A stretch of 64,000 bases of DNA from CCMP332 sp040218795 (GTDB lineage: Bacteria; Bacteroidota; Bacteroidia; Cytophagales; CCMP332): the NCBI GenBank assembly GCA_040218795.1, contig JAVJQT010000005.1:1-64000 (forward strand), written 5' to 3'. How positions within the stretch are numbered: position 1 is the stretch's first letter; each line of letters begins with the position of its first letter. This document shows, in pieces, positions 26,423 to 35,065 of the stretch. The position numbers and the translations under genes are program-made. The notes beneath the pieces are model-generated. The model did no database searches and was not told where the DNA came from. It saw only the letters and a program-made list of their open reading frames with translations.

Positions 26423-27481
26423 TTAACAAATTCTCGGCAATTGGTCGCCGGGAAGCATTTGCACTACCCGCCTTCCTCCAATTGAATTTTTTATCAGAAC
26501 TTGCCCGGTATGGGCATCTTTTACTTCAGCAATTATTGCTGCTTTTTCAGCACCATTTATGGATTTTAATAAAGTCAAATATTCAGATGCAACAGAAGGG
26601 TCTACAAATGATAAAAACAAACCTTCATTTGCAATATAAAGTGGGTCCAACCCGAGCATTTCACAAGCACCATTGACCTCAGGACTCAATGGTAATGACT
26701 CCTCATCTATTTCAATTCCCAAATTGCTGAAAACGGATATTTCATTTAAAACTGTAGCAACTCCTCCTCGTGTCGGATCTCTAAATAAGTGAATAGAATC
26801 CCCAAATTTATCAAGCAAAGTATTGGTTATGCCATTTAGAGCCCTTGTATCACTTTTAAGATCGCTTTCAAATTCAAGCCCTTCGCGCAAGGACATTATG
26901 GTTAGACCGTGCAATGCCATCAATCCACTAAGAATTATTATATCCCCTTTTTTAACTCTTGAGGGATCAATATTGGCTTTAGAATGGATATGTCCTATTC
27001 CATTGGTATTGATGAATATTTTATCACCTTTTCCCCTTTCAACAACTTTTGTATCACCGGTTACAATTTTTACACCGGCTTTGTCTGAAGCATTTTTTAT
27101 AGTTAGCAGAATTTCCCAAAACTCTTCCATTTTTAATCCTTCTTCCAGCAAAAAACTAAGTGAAAGGTATTCTGGAATAGCGCCGCACATTGCGAGATCA
27201 TTTACAGTACCATTTACTGCAAGATCACCAATATTGCCTCCGGGAAAAAATATAGGTGAAACAACAAAGCTGTCAGAAGAAAAAGCCACAGGGCCTTTTA
27301 AATTCAGGAAAGCTCCATCGTGCTTTTTTTGTAGAAACTCGTTATCAAAGAGATTAAACACGCCGGACTCCAAAAATTTATGCGTCAATAAACCCCCACT
27401 TCCATGCCCCATAGTGATCACATCAAAATCAAATTCAGGCATTGGGCAACTGAGTCTAAAACTTTGTTTAGAATTGTCCAT
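26423..27481 (-). CDS. hypE: Hydrogenase maturation protein HypE
   Basis: This 352-residue AIR-synthase-fold enzyme dehydrates the C-terminal thiocarbamate it receives from HypF to thiocyanate, the cyanide donor for the [NiFe] active site. The N-terminal MGHGSGGLLTHKF is intact, with KIVTGDTKVVERGKGD, FRDPTRGGVATVLNEI and the essential C-terminal PRIC whose Cys carries the ligand. It is the last hyp gene, and its ATG is immediately adjacent to the stop of hypD. Confidence 0.97.
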   Translation of the reverse strand: MDNSKQSFRLSCPMPEFDFDVITMGHGSGGLLTHKFLESGVFNLFDNEFLQKKHDGAFLNLKGPVAFSSDSFVVSPIFFPGGNIGDLAVNGTVNDLAMCGAIPEYLSLSFLLEEGLKMEEFWEILLTIKNASDKAGVKIVTGDTKVVERGKGDKIFINTNGIGHIHSKANIDPSRVKKGDIIILSGLMALHGLTIMSLREGLEFESDLKSDTRALNGITNTLLDKFGDSIHLFRDPTRGGVATVLNEISVFSNLGIEIDEESLPLSPEVNGACEMLGLDPLYIANEGLFLSFVDPSVASEYLTLLKSINGAEKAAIIAEVKDAHTGQVLIKNSIGGRRVVQMLPGDQLPRIC

Positions 27482-28581
27482 TAGGATATAGCTTCATGGT
27501 ATTGAGAAAATTGATAATAGGCTGCACATGCTCCCTCTGAGCTTACCATTGGCGCCCCAAGAGGATTCATTGGAGTACAGGATTTGCCGAATTCAGGACA
27601 TTGATGTGGTTTTTTTAGCCCTTTAAGTACCATTCCGGCAATACATGCAAGCGATTCTTCCACTGATTTGGCTTTGAGTTCATATTTCAGATTAGCATCA
27701 AATTTTTTGTGCTTTTCATTCAATTCATAACCGCTTTTTGGAATTGTACCAATTCCGCGCCACTTTCTGTCTGCAATTTCAAATACTTCATTGACAACTT
27801 TTAAAGCCTGGGGATTTCCACTTTTATCCACCACTCGGGAATATTCATTTTGAATGTCGTATCTGCCATTTTCAAGCTGTTTGACACATGCTAATATTCC
27901 ATTTAGCAGATCAATGGGTTCAAAACCTGTGACGATAATTGGTATTTTGTACTTTTCAGCAATCGGATAATAGTCTTGATAACCCATGACAGTACAAACA
28001 TGTCCCGCCGCTAAAAATCCATCGATTTTGTTCTCTTCATCAGAAAGTATAGCTTCCATTGCAGGAGGTACCAAAACATGTGAAACTAAAAGTGAGTAAT
28101 TGAACAGGCCCAGTTTTTTGGCCATAATTACAGAAAGCCCGTTTGGCGGTGCTGTTGTTTCAAATCCAACTGCAAAAAATACAATTTCAAGCTGGGGGTT
28201 TGACCTGGCAAGATTAACTGCTTCAAGAGGGGAATAGACAATTCGAATATCAGCTCCCATTGCTTTTGCCTTTAAAAGACTCATTTCCGAACCCGGCACC
28301 CGTAGCATGTCACCAAATGAACATATAGTAATTCCTTTTATTAAAGACAGTTCAATCGCTTTATCAATCATTTCTACCGGGGTAACACAAACAGGACATC
28401 CGGGGCCATGTATCATTGTAATGCCCTCAGGAAGCATTTCTAGAATGCCATTTTTGACAAGACTATGTGTCTGCCCACCACATATTTCCATGATGTTCCA
28501 CTGGCCTTTAAGCTCTATTTCAATTTTGCCAAGCAGGTCTTTAACAATTTCAGAATTCCTATATTCACTTAAATACTTCAC
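27481..28581 (-). CDS. hypD: Hydrogenase maturation protein HypD
   Basis: This 366-residue scaffold, with a [4Fe-4S] cluster, joins HypC to assemble the Fe(CN)2CO unit. Conserved motifs are all present: EICGGQTHSL, HGPGCPVCVTP, SFGDMLRVPGS, GFETTAP and the C-terminal Cys set CPEFGKSCTPMNPLG with EGACAAYYQF. The start is GTG at 28581, overlapping the hypC stop by 4 bases. It forms part of a tightly packed hypABFCDE operon. Confidence 0.97.
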   Translation of the reverse strand: MKYLSEYRNSEIVKDLLGKIEIELKGQWNIMEICGGQTHSLVKNGILEMLPEGITMIHGPGCPVCVTPVEMIDKAIELSLIKGITICSFGDMLRVPGSEMSLLKAKAMGADIRIVYSPLEAVNLARSNPQLEIVFFAVGFETTAPPNGLSVIMAKKLGLFNYSLLVSHVLVPPAMEAILSDEENKIDGFLAAGHVCTVMGYQDYYPIAEKYKIPIIVTGFEPIDLLNGILACVKQLENGRYDIQNEYSRVVDKSGNPQALKVVNEVFEIADRKWRGIGTIPKSGYELNEKHKKFDANLKYELKAKSVEESLACIAGMVLKGLKKPHQCPEFGKSCTPMNPLGAPMVSSEGACAAYYQFSQYHEAIS

Positions 28582-28847
28582 TCTTCTTCATTTTTATTCA
28601 AGCCCAATTCATCCGAAACCTCACCTATTTCCCTGAGGTATTGAAATGTTTTCTTAGCTTCTACTTCGTTGATCCTGTTTAAAGCTACACCCACGTGAAC
28701 CAAAACATAATCTCCGATTTCGGCATGAGGAACCATTGAAAGGTTTACATTGCGTGTAATTCCCTCAAATGAGACCTTTCCATTTCTAAATGTAGGCTCT
28801 ATATCTTGCTGAATATCAATAATTTTACCTGGTATAGCTAAACACAT
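28578..28847 (-). CDS. hypC: Hydrogenase maturation chaperone HypC
   Basis: This 89-residue HypC/HupF protein begins MCLAIPGKI, whose Cys2 is needed for binding the iron ligand complex and the large subunit. The barrel segment VNLSMVPHAEIGDYVLVHVG is standard, followed by an acidic tail. It lies 3 bases after the hypF stop and overlaps hypD. It carries the Fe(CN)2CO group to the hydrogenase precursor. Confidence 0.96.
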   Translation of the reverse strand: MCLAIPGKIIDIQQDIEPTFRNGKVSFEGITRNVNLSMVPHAEIGDYVLVHVGVALNRINEVEAKKTFQYLREIGEVSDELGLNKNEEE

Positions 28848-28850
28848 AAT

Positions 28851-31157
28851 TTATACATAAGTATTTTCTACTTTCTTATTTTTCCCTTTGAGAAATTCAG
28901 TTCTTTTTACACTAATATAATAGTGCATCAATTGTCCAAAAGATATATTCTCATCATTTGGTGAAAGTTCAGAATGAAAATACAATTCCTTTTTTTCTTC
29001 GAATGCTTTGATGATAAGATCAATGAGCAAAGCATTTTGAAAAACACCTCCACTAAATGCCAGTTTTTTAATATTATACCTATCAGCTACTTCTAAAATA
29101 GTCTGTACAAGTTTTAAATGAAACCTGAAGGCAATTTCTTCTTTTGACATTCCATTTTCCATTTCTACAAATATGCTCTCAAGAAGAAATTGTGGATTTT
29201 TCCAATCGCCTTTAATCAATTCAAACTCTGTTGAAGTAGATTTTTGGGCCAATTGTTCAAGTTTTAGAGCTGCTTCACCTTCGTAAGTTATTTTATTTCC
29301 AAGTCCGAGCAAACATGCGGCTGCATCAAATACTCTGCCGAGGCTGCTTGTTTTTAAGGAAGCCTTTTTGTTCAATAGTTTATTATATACTTTCCATTCT
29401 TTAGCGCTAAAGCATTCCTTTAGATATTCCTTTTTTTCACTAGCCCTCAGTATTGATAATGCAGATAACCTTGGTTCTTTTGGCATTTTATTTCCCAGAA
29501 TATGAGGATAATAATCAAAATGATCCAGCCTTGCTATTCTGAAGTTCTTATAATAAAAAAACTCCCCGCCCCAGATATTCTCGTCATTGCCAAATCCTGT
29601 TCCATCCCATACCACTCCCAAAACGCCAGTATTTTCTTTTATTAAATTATTCTCTGCTAAAACAGAAGCAAAATGTGCCTCGTGATGTTGAATTCCTATT
29701 TTCGGAATGTCTTTCTTTATAGATAGTTTCTCTGAAAAGATTGTACTTGAATATTCAGGATGTTTGTCACAAAGTATAAGTTCCGGTTCAAATTTCAGCG
29801 TATTGCTCAATTGTGAATAGGTGCTTTCATAATTGAGTTGAGCATCATAGGAGTCTAAATCACCTAAATACTGAGAGATGTATGTGTAATCTTTACTGTG
29901 AATACAAAATGAACTCTTCAATGAAGCGCCAGAACTAAATATGGCTTTATCAATATTTGGTATCCGGCCAAAATAATTCGGAGCCAGACCTCTTGATCTT
30001 CTCAAAATAATCTTTTTCTGTGAATCCCGACTAAAACGCATTAGTGAATCGTCTTCAGGAATTAAAATATCCCGATTATGACTCAATATGCTGTCGGCAA
30101 TGCCATTAAGGCCATTCAAAGCGTCATCATTATTATAAATGATGCTGGATCCACTTAAATTTCCACTTGTGGCTATGAGTGGTTTATTTATCTGCCGGGA
30201 TAAAAGAACGAGAAGTGGTGCATAGGGGCGCATCACTCCTATTTCTGACAGTCCCGGTGCTACCAGATCACTTTTCAATCCCGATTTTAAATTTTGTTTT
30301 AGCAGAAAAAGAACAATTGGAGCTATCTCAGAACCCATTGACAATCTTTGTGCTTCATTAATTTCGACGTCTTTTTCCAAAAGTCCCTGATCCGGGTAAA
30401 TTAAGGCAAATGGTTTGGTCGGTCTCTTTTTGCGCTCTCTCAATTTTTGAATAACATTGGGATTTGTAGCGTCGCAAAGCAAGAGAAAGCCGCCAATTCC
30501 CTTTATCGCCAATATCTTACCATTTGCTAAATCTTCTACACAGTAGTTTAAAAGTTGTTTTTCACTGGAAAATACTTGTTTGCCTTGCTGAAATAACAAA
30601 AGTTTTATTGCACAATCAGGACAGGAGTTTGTTTGCGAGAAGTAGCGCCTGTCTTCCACATTTTTGTATTCTTTTTGGCATTCAGCACACATTTGAAACG
30701 AATCCATGCTTGTGTTTTCACGATCATAGGGCAAACCTTCAATGATGCTATATCTGGGGCCACAATGTGTACAGGTGATGAAAGGGTATTCCTTTCTCCT
30801 GTTATTTAAAACGAAGAGTTCCTCTTCACATTTTTCACAAATACCATAGTCAGGTGTGAGAAGAACGCTATTTCTTTTAGTTGATCTACTCTTTAGAATG
30901 CTGAAATCACGAAATCCTTGAACATCCTGATCCTGCACAGAGAATTTTTGAATACGTGCGAGTTCAGGAGGGTTTGACTTAAGCTGTTCAAGCGCAGATT
31001 CCAATGCCGACATCTCTCCTTCCAAAACTATACTCAAACCTTCTGAGTCATTTATAATCCAGCCCTTTAAATTGAGCTTTTTGGCTAATTGATATACAAA
31101 TGGCCTGAATCCAATCCCCTGTACAATTCCGGCTATATGAATCTTAATGGCTTTCAC
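28851..31157 (-). CDS. hypF: Carbamoyltransferase HypF
   Basis: This 768-residue multidomain enzyme makes carbamoyl-AMP and passes the carbamoyl group to the HypE Cys. Domains in order: acylphosphatase (about 1-90, GIVQGIGFRPFVYQLAKKL), two zinc-finger pairs (CEKCEEE/CTHCGPRY and CAECQKEY/CPDC), a YrdC-like domain (about 205-380, LAIKGIGGFLLLCDATNP) and a Kae1-like carbamoyltransferase domain (GIQHHEAHFASVLAE, GVVWDGTGFGNDENIWGGE). Length is normal. The start is GTG at 31157. It sits between hypB and hypC. Confidence 0.96.
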   Translation of the reverse strand: MKAIKIHIAGIVQGIGFRPFVYQLAKKLNLKGWIINDSEGLSIVLEGEMSALESALEQLKSNPPELARIQKFSVQDQDVQGFRDFSILKSRSTKRNSVLLTPDYGICEKCEEELFVLNNRRKEYPFITCTHCGPRYSIIEGLPYDRENTSMDSFQMCAECQKEYKNVEDRRYFSQTNSCPDCAIKLLLFQQGKQVFSSEKQLLNYCVEDLANGKILAIKGIGGFLLLCDATNPNVIQKLRERKKRPTKPFALIYPDQGLLEKDVEINEAQRLSMGSEIAPIVLFLLKQNLKSGLKSDLVAPGLSEIGVMRPYAPLLVLLSRQINKPLIATSGNLSGSSIIYNNDDALNGLNGIADSILSHNRDILIPEDDSLMRFSRDSQKKIILRRSRGLAPNYFGRIPNIDKAIFSSGASLKSSFCIHSKDYTYISQYLGDLDSYDAQLNYESTYSQLSNTLKFEPELILCDKHPEYSSTIFSEKLSIKKDIPKIGIQHHEAHFASVLAENNLIKENTGVLGVVWDGTGFGNDENIWGGEFFYYKNFRIARLDHFDYYPHILGNKMPKEPRLSALSILRASEKKEYLKECFSAKEWKVYNKLLNKKASLKTSSLGRVFDAAACLLGLGNKITYEGEAALKLEQLAQKSTSTEFELIKGDWKNPQFLLESIFVEMENGMSKEEIAFRFHLKLVQTILEVADRYNIKKLAFSGGVFQNALLIDLIIKAFEEKKELYFHSELSPNDENISFGQLMHYYISVKRTEFLKGKNKKVENTYV

Positions 31158-31165
31158 AATATGTG

Positions 31166-31960
31166 CTAATCAGATACAAGCATCGAATCTTTAAGCCAAT
31201 GGCACCATTCATCCATTCCGTCCCCTTTTGTTGCTGACAATTCAAAAAATGTAAGATCTGGATTTATTCTTTTGGCATTGTCCTTTAGTTTCTCCATATC
31301 AAAATCCAAATAAGGTAAGAGGTCTGTTTTATTAATTATGCATATTTCGGAGCTTTCAAACATGAAAGGGTATTTTAATGGTTTATCCTCACCTTCTGTT
31401 GTGCTAATAATTACAACTCTCTTTCCTTCACCAAGATCAAATAAGGCTGGACATACCAGGTTTCCCACATTTTCAATAAATAGAATGGAGTTGTTTGAGG
31501 GGTTTAGTTTTTTAAGTGCTCTGTTCACCATTTCAGAATCGAGATGGCATCCTTTGCCTGTGTTTATTTGAATCACCTCAATACCTGTAGCACTAATTCT
31601 TTCAGCATCATTACTGCTTTGCTGATCACCTTCAATGACGGCTAGGGTGAAATCCTTTGACAATTTTAAAATGGTTTTTTCCAGAATTGTCGTTTTTCCG
31701 GAACCGGGAGAACTTACCAAATTGAATGTCATGATGTTTTTAGCCTCAAAATAGCCTCTGTTTCTTTCAGCCATCAAATCATTTTTCATTAATACATCCC
31801 TTTCTAAAATCAATTCTCTTGGATCAGTTTTGAAATGTTCGTGATCGTGATGATGATCATGTGTATGCTCATGATGGTGATGATGATTTTCAGTTTCGTT
31901 TGTTCCCGGCTTTAATAGTGTTACCGTTTTGTCCGAATCGCATCCACAGGTAGCGCACAT
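31166..31960 (-). CDS. hypB: Nickel incorporation GTPase HypB
   Basis: This 264-residue GTPase inserts Ni into the hydrogenase precursor together with HypA. It has the N-terminal CGC-type metal motif (MCATCGCDSD), then a His-rich store (about 26-43, HHHHHEHTHDHHHDHEHF) able to bind several Ni or Zn ions, as in nickel-storing HypB proteins. The GTPase part has the P-loop SSPGSGKTT, the metal loop NVGNLVCPALFDLGE and NKTD. It lies 6 bases after hypA and 8 before hypF. Confidence 0.97.
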   Translation of the reverse strand: MCATCGCDSDKTVTLLKPGTNETENHHHHHEHTHDHHHDHEHFKTDPRELILERDVLMKNDLMAERNRGYFEAKNIMTFNLVSSPGSGKTTILEKTILKLSKDFTLAVIEGDQQSSNDAERISATGIEVIQINTGKGCHLDSEMVNRALKKLNPSNNSILFIENVGNLVCPALFDLGEGKRVVIISTTEGEDKPLKYPFMFESSEICIINKTDLLPYLDFDMEKLKDNAKRINPDLTFFELSATKGDGMDEWCHWLKDSMLVSD

Positions 31961-31966
31961 AATATT

Positions 31967-32308
31967 TTAATTTACAGTTAAGGATTTTATTTTTAGTTCT
32001 TTGCCGCACAGGATATCGAAATTGTGATTCCTGCAAATAGGGCAAGCATCAAACAATTGTTTAATACCAAATTCTTTGTCGCAATCATTACAATGCGCTT
32101 TGGCTTTAATTCTATTTATAATTAATTCAGCATTGTCTAATACAGAGTCTCGAATAGCAGCCTCCCATACAAATTCCAGAGATTCGATTTCTATTCCGGA
32201 TAATTCCCCGATTTCCAATTCAATTTTTTCAACCGAATTTGCATTGGCCTTTCGCAATTCATCTTCAGCTATGTTGGTAATATTTCTTGCAATTGAAAAC
32301 TCGTGCAT
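31967..32308 (-). CDS. hypA: Nickel chaperone HypA
   Basis: This 113-residue protein starts MHEFSIARN, whose His2/Glu3 are the nickel ligands. CNDCDKEF and CPICRNHN form the structural zinc site. It delivers Ni2+ to HypB and the large subunit. It begins the recognised hyp genes, 10 bases after a small membrane protein gene in the same transcript. Confidence 0.97.
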   Translation of the reverse strand: MHEFSIARNITNIAEDELRKANANSVEKIELEIGELSGIEIESLEFVWEAAIRDSVLDNAELIINRIKAKAHCNDCDKEFGIKQLFDACPICRNHNFDILCGKELKIKSLTVN

Positions 32309-32318
32309 GATCTAATTT

Positions 32319-32513
32319 CTATTGTGCTTTTGATTTTTCTCTTTTCAGAGATTTATACAAAACCCAAATCAGAATAATTGTCCCGGCTACTGGAATCAAG
32401 TGATACAATGAAGAAATGTAATGAAGCCAGGAATCCTGGAACTGTCCATGTCCTCCATGTCCATTTGCAATTCCCGCACTGAACATTAAAAATAATACAA
32501 GGAGTACTCTCAT
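32319..32513 (-). CDS. Small secreted-then-membrane protein heading the hyp operon (64 aa)
   Basis: The product has a signal-like hydrophobic start (MRVLLVLFLMFSAGIANG), a GHGGHG His/Gly motif just after the expected cleavage, a short polar part and a second hydrophobic segment (about 42-55, LIPVAGTIILIWVLYKSL) ending in a basic tail, KREKSKAQ. I recognise no family. The ATG at 32513 is chosen; an upstream TTG at 32534 would add seven residues. Its position 10 bases before hypA and the His motif facing the periplasm suggest a role in metal supply or a membrane contact for the hydrogenase, which is inference. Confidence 0.65.
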   Translation of the reverse strand: MRVLLVLFLMFSAGIANGHGGHGQFQDSWLHYISSLYHLIPVAGTIILIWVLYKSLKREKSKAQ

Positions 32514-32562
32514 TTTCGTATTGTTTTGATGCAATAATGATAGTGCTCAATTAATCCAAAAT

Positions 32563-32580
32563 TCATGAGAAAAGTCATGA
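32563..32580. promoter_or_regulatory. Inverted repeat TCATGA-N6-TCATGA in divergent promoter region
   Basis: TCATGA at 32563 and again at 32575, separated by gaaaag, form an 18-bp dyad. This 6-base spacer and TGA/TCA core have the geometry of Crp/Fnr-family operators. It lies between the hyp operon start and the divergent CXXCH lipoprotein, where one regulator could control both. No binding protein is known; it may also form a weak hairpin. Confidence 0.4.
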
Positions 32581-32644
32581 TTGAAATTGATAATGAACAG
32601 AGTCTAAAAGCTTGTTATCGCCGTATTTTAAACAAAACTTCATT

Positions 32645-33088
32645 ATGAGCCGAGTAATAATATTCATATTATCTGCATTGATTTTTAGCCTTGTGATGTG
32701 CAAATCACAAAAGGATATTCATACCGAAAGCAGTATTCGCCAAATAAGACCTGCGGATGTCAGAGGTTTTCATAATCCCATTGAAATGACCATTGCCTGG
32801 TATCCCTATGAAAACAAAAAATTAACCATGACTTCAAAACATGAGTGGAAAATCGAAGATGATGAAAATGGCAGGCAAGGAAATGTACCGGTAATTTTAA
32901 TTCGGTATCCACTTAGCGGTGATTCTATTTGGTTGGATATGAATACCAAAAGTGAGGATTTAGGCATGTTAATCAAGCATACTCTCATGACTCAAATTCC
33001 AATTAAAAGACCATTCACTAATTATCTTGAAGCAGCTTCTTGCACTGGATGCCATCCTGAAGATGTAGAAGTAGATTTCAAACGCTGA
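32645..33088 (+). CDS. Lipoprotein with C-terminal CXXCH heme-binding motif
   Basis: This 147-residue lipoprotein has a signal ending at Cys19 (LVMCKSQ). The body (about 25-115) is mixed beta and charged, with no family recognised. At the very end lies CTGCH (Cys133, Cys136, His137), a c-type heme attachment motif, only ten residues before the stop. No typical cytochrome c fold or later Met ligand is visible, so heme would have an unusual C-terminal setting. The ATG at 32645 is chosen over a TTG at 32612 because the signal peptide begins there. It is divergent from the hyp operon. Confidence 0.75.
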   Translation: MSRVIIFILSALIFSLVMCKSQKDIHTESSIRQIRPADVRGFHNPIEMTIAWYPYENKKLTMTSKHEWKIEDDENGRQGNVPVILIRYPLSGDSIWLDMNTKSEDLGMLIKHTLMTQIPIKRPFTNYLEAASCTGCHPEDVEVDFKR

Positions 33089-33262
33089 TTTTGTCATTGC
33101 GAGTTTTAAATTCAAATTCTTTCATCCGCTAGAACAATAGATTCTAATCCAGATGAACGCATATCTGAACGAAGCTTTTATCGGTCTCATTGGTTAATTG
33201 AAACACATAATTCTAACTATATTTTTAATTCAATAATACCTTCTATTTTTGATCAAAAAATA

Positions 33263-33889
33263 TTGTCTGATTTTTCACTGAGTGAATCCATTGACTGGGT
33301 CGATGATTTATCAAATAATGATTTTGTAATCCTCGACAATGTTCTGGATTATAAATCAGTATCAAATTTAAAAACCTGTTTTGACGAACGTCTTAAAGCT
33401 GAGAAATTCAAAAAAGCGGCCATAGGTGCTCAGGATCAAATGCAAATAGATACAAGTATTAGAGGAGATAATATTTTCTGGCTTGACAAAGACTCAAAGG
33501 ATCCTAGAATTCGATTTTACTTCACACTTATGAACGAGATTCAGAGTACATTAAATCGATATTGCTTCCTGAGTTTATCAGACTATGAATTTCATTTTGC
33601 GCATTACCCTCCGGGAGCTTATTACAAAAGACATTTGGATCAGTTTCAGAGTAGAAATAACAGATTGATCTCTACTGTATTCTATCTTAATGATGATTGG
33701 ATTCCCGATTATAAAGGACAACTCAGATTATACCTTAATAGTAATTATATCGATGTTGAGCCAAAATTTGGCCGTTTGGTATTATTTAAAAGCGCTGATA
33801 TTGAACATGAAGTTTTAACTACTTATTACAACCGTTATAGTATTACAGGTTGGATGTTATACAAACCGATTGGTTTGGAAATATTTTGA
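33263..33889 (+). CDS. 2-oxoglutarate/Fe(II) dioxygenase (prolyl 4-hydroxylase type)
   Basis: This is a soluble 208-residue dioxygenase. The iron triad is His124-x-Asp126 (KRHLDQF) and His182 (DIEHEV), and Arg191 (NRYSITGWM) is placed to bind 2-oxoglutarate. YYKRHLDQF and RLISTVFYLN match the P4Hc/SM-20-like family. The substrate could be a protein proline or a small molecule. The start is TTG at 33263, with no in-frame ATG nearby. It is flanked by intergenic gaps, so it is probably monocistronic. Confidence 0.9.
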   Translation: MSDFSLSESIDWVDDLSNNDFVILDNVLDYKSVSNLKTCFDERLKAEKFKKAAIGAQDQMQIDTSIRGDNIFWLDKDSKDPRIRFYFTLMNEIQSTLNRYCFLSLSDYEFHFAHYPPGAYYKRHLDQFQSRNNRLISTVFYLNDDWIPDYKGQLRLYLNSNYIDVEPKFGRLVLFKSADIEHEVLTTYYNRYSITGWMLYKPIGLEIF

Positions 33890-33964
33890 TTTTTAAACTT
33901 TGAATACTAAGATTAATCGGATCGATAATAGGAATTCATAAAAGGAATCGTAAATTAAATCAGG

Positions 33965-34924
33965 ATGGACATATTTCAGGAAATATCACAATTAATAGAT
34001 CTAAGACCGGAATTAACCAGGAAGCTGATGATCTCCTTGGTTGTAATCCTGGGTTTATGGGTTATCCGCTATTTTACCTTAAAAATTGTTTACAATAGAA
34101 TCAAAGATGAAGAATACGAAGGTAGATACCTTTGGAAACGCTATGTTAAAAATGCCTATTATATTCTCATCTTTATTTTACTCCTGTTTATATGGGTGGA
34201 TAAAATAGGTTCTTTGGCTACATTTCTGGGGCTTGTTTCAGCGGGAATAGCAATAGCCTTGCAAGATCCATTGGTCAATCTAGCCGGATGGCTTTTTATA
34301 ATCGTGAGACGCCCGCTAAAACTCGGCGACAGAATTGAGATAAATGGAATAGCCGGCGATGTAATTGATGTTCGATTCTTCCAGTTTACAATTAATGAAA
34401 TTAAAAATTGGGTAGATGCCGATCAAAGTACAGGACGAATCATTCACGTCCCCAATGGATACATTTTTAAATATCCACAGGCCAATTATAATCAGGGTTT
34501 CCCACACATCTGGAATGAAATTCCTGTTTTAATCACTTTTGAAAGCAATTGGACAAAGGCTAAAGACATTCTGGAAATAATTGTAAAAGAACATGCAGAG
34601 CAATTTAGTTTTAGCGCTAAGAAAAAGTTACTTGAAGCTTCCAAAAAGTTCATGATTTTTTACAGAACCTTAACACCCATTGTTTATTTATCTGTAAAGG
34701 ATTCTGGAATTATGCTAACTATAAGGTATTTAACCTCCCCTCGAAGTCGCAGATCATCGGAAGATGTCATGTGGCAGAATATTTTAAATGCTTTTGAGAA
34801 ACATGAAGATATCGACTTTGCCTATCCTACTCAAAGGCATTATTACAATCTGCAGGAAGGAAAAGAAGGGACGGTGAAAAAACCTAATTTTCCCGGATCT
34901 GAATTAGGCCCTCCTAAGAAATAG
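33965..34924 (+). CDS. MscS-family mechanosensitive channel
   Basis: This is a 319-residue inner-membrane protein with hydrophobic segments at about 20-40, 60-82 and 84-110. The last is the pore-lining helix (LGLVSAGIAIALQDPLVNLAGWLFI), followed by the beta domain RRPLKLGDRIEINGIAGDV. The C-terminal part is longer than in E. coli MscS and includes a helical, charged region. It should release solutes on hypo-osmotic shock. A second MscS-type gene is at 56899-57783. Confidence 0.88.
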   Translation: MDIFQEISQLIDLRPELTRKLMISLVVILGLWVIRYFTLKIVYNRIKDEEYEGRYLWKRYVKNAYYILIFILLLFIWVDKIGSLATFLGLVSAGIAIALQDPLVNLAGWLFIIVRRPLKLGDRIEINGIAGDVIDVRFFQFTINEIKNWVDADQSTGRIIHVPNGYIFKYPQANYNQGFPHIWNEIPVLITFESNWTKAKDILEIIVKEHAEQFSFSAKKKLLEASKKFMIFYRTLTPIVYLSVKDSGIMLTIRYLTSPRSRRSSEDVMWQNILNAFEKHEDIDFAYPTQRHYYNLQEGKEGTVKKPNFPGSELGPPKK

Positions 34925-34948
34925 AACTTAAAGTTGTTGAACTTCAAA

Positions 34949-34964
34949 GCTGATTTAAATCAGC
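34949..34964. repeat. 16-bp perfect palindrome after mscS-like gene
   Basis: gctgatttaaatcagc is a perfect palindrome 25 bases past the mscS-like stop, with no T-run on either side. It could be an operator for the ppdK region or a weak terminator stem. Confidence 0.35.
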
Positions 34965-35033
34965 CTATTATGCTTTAAGCGTCATTTATATATTCGTTTT
35001 AGAATTGTTTCTTCAAGCGATTTTTATTTCTCC

Positions 35034-35050
35034 ATTCCAAATCTTGGAAT
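35034..35050 (+). promoter_or_regulatory. Hairpin/dyad just upstream of ppdK start
   Basis: attccaa-atc-ttggaat is a perfect 7-bp inverted repeat ending 15 bases before the ATG of ppdK. At this position it could form a leader hairpin affecting initiation, or be an operator. Confidence 0.4.
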
Positions 35051-35065
35051 TAAAACAAACGAATA

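Noticed and set aside
26823..27491. Plus-strand frame of 222 codons opposite hypE
   Set aside because: It is entirely antisense to hypE, which has full family motifs; the product is low-information and Ser/Pro/Ile-rich.
32612..32644. TTG start upstream for the CXXCH lipoprotein
   Set aside because: The added 11 residues would precede a complete lipoprotein signal beginning at ATG 32645.
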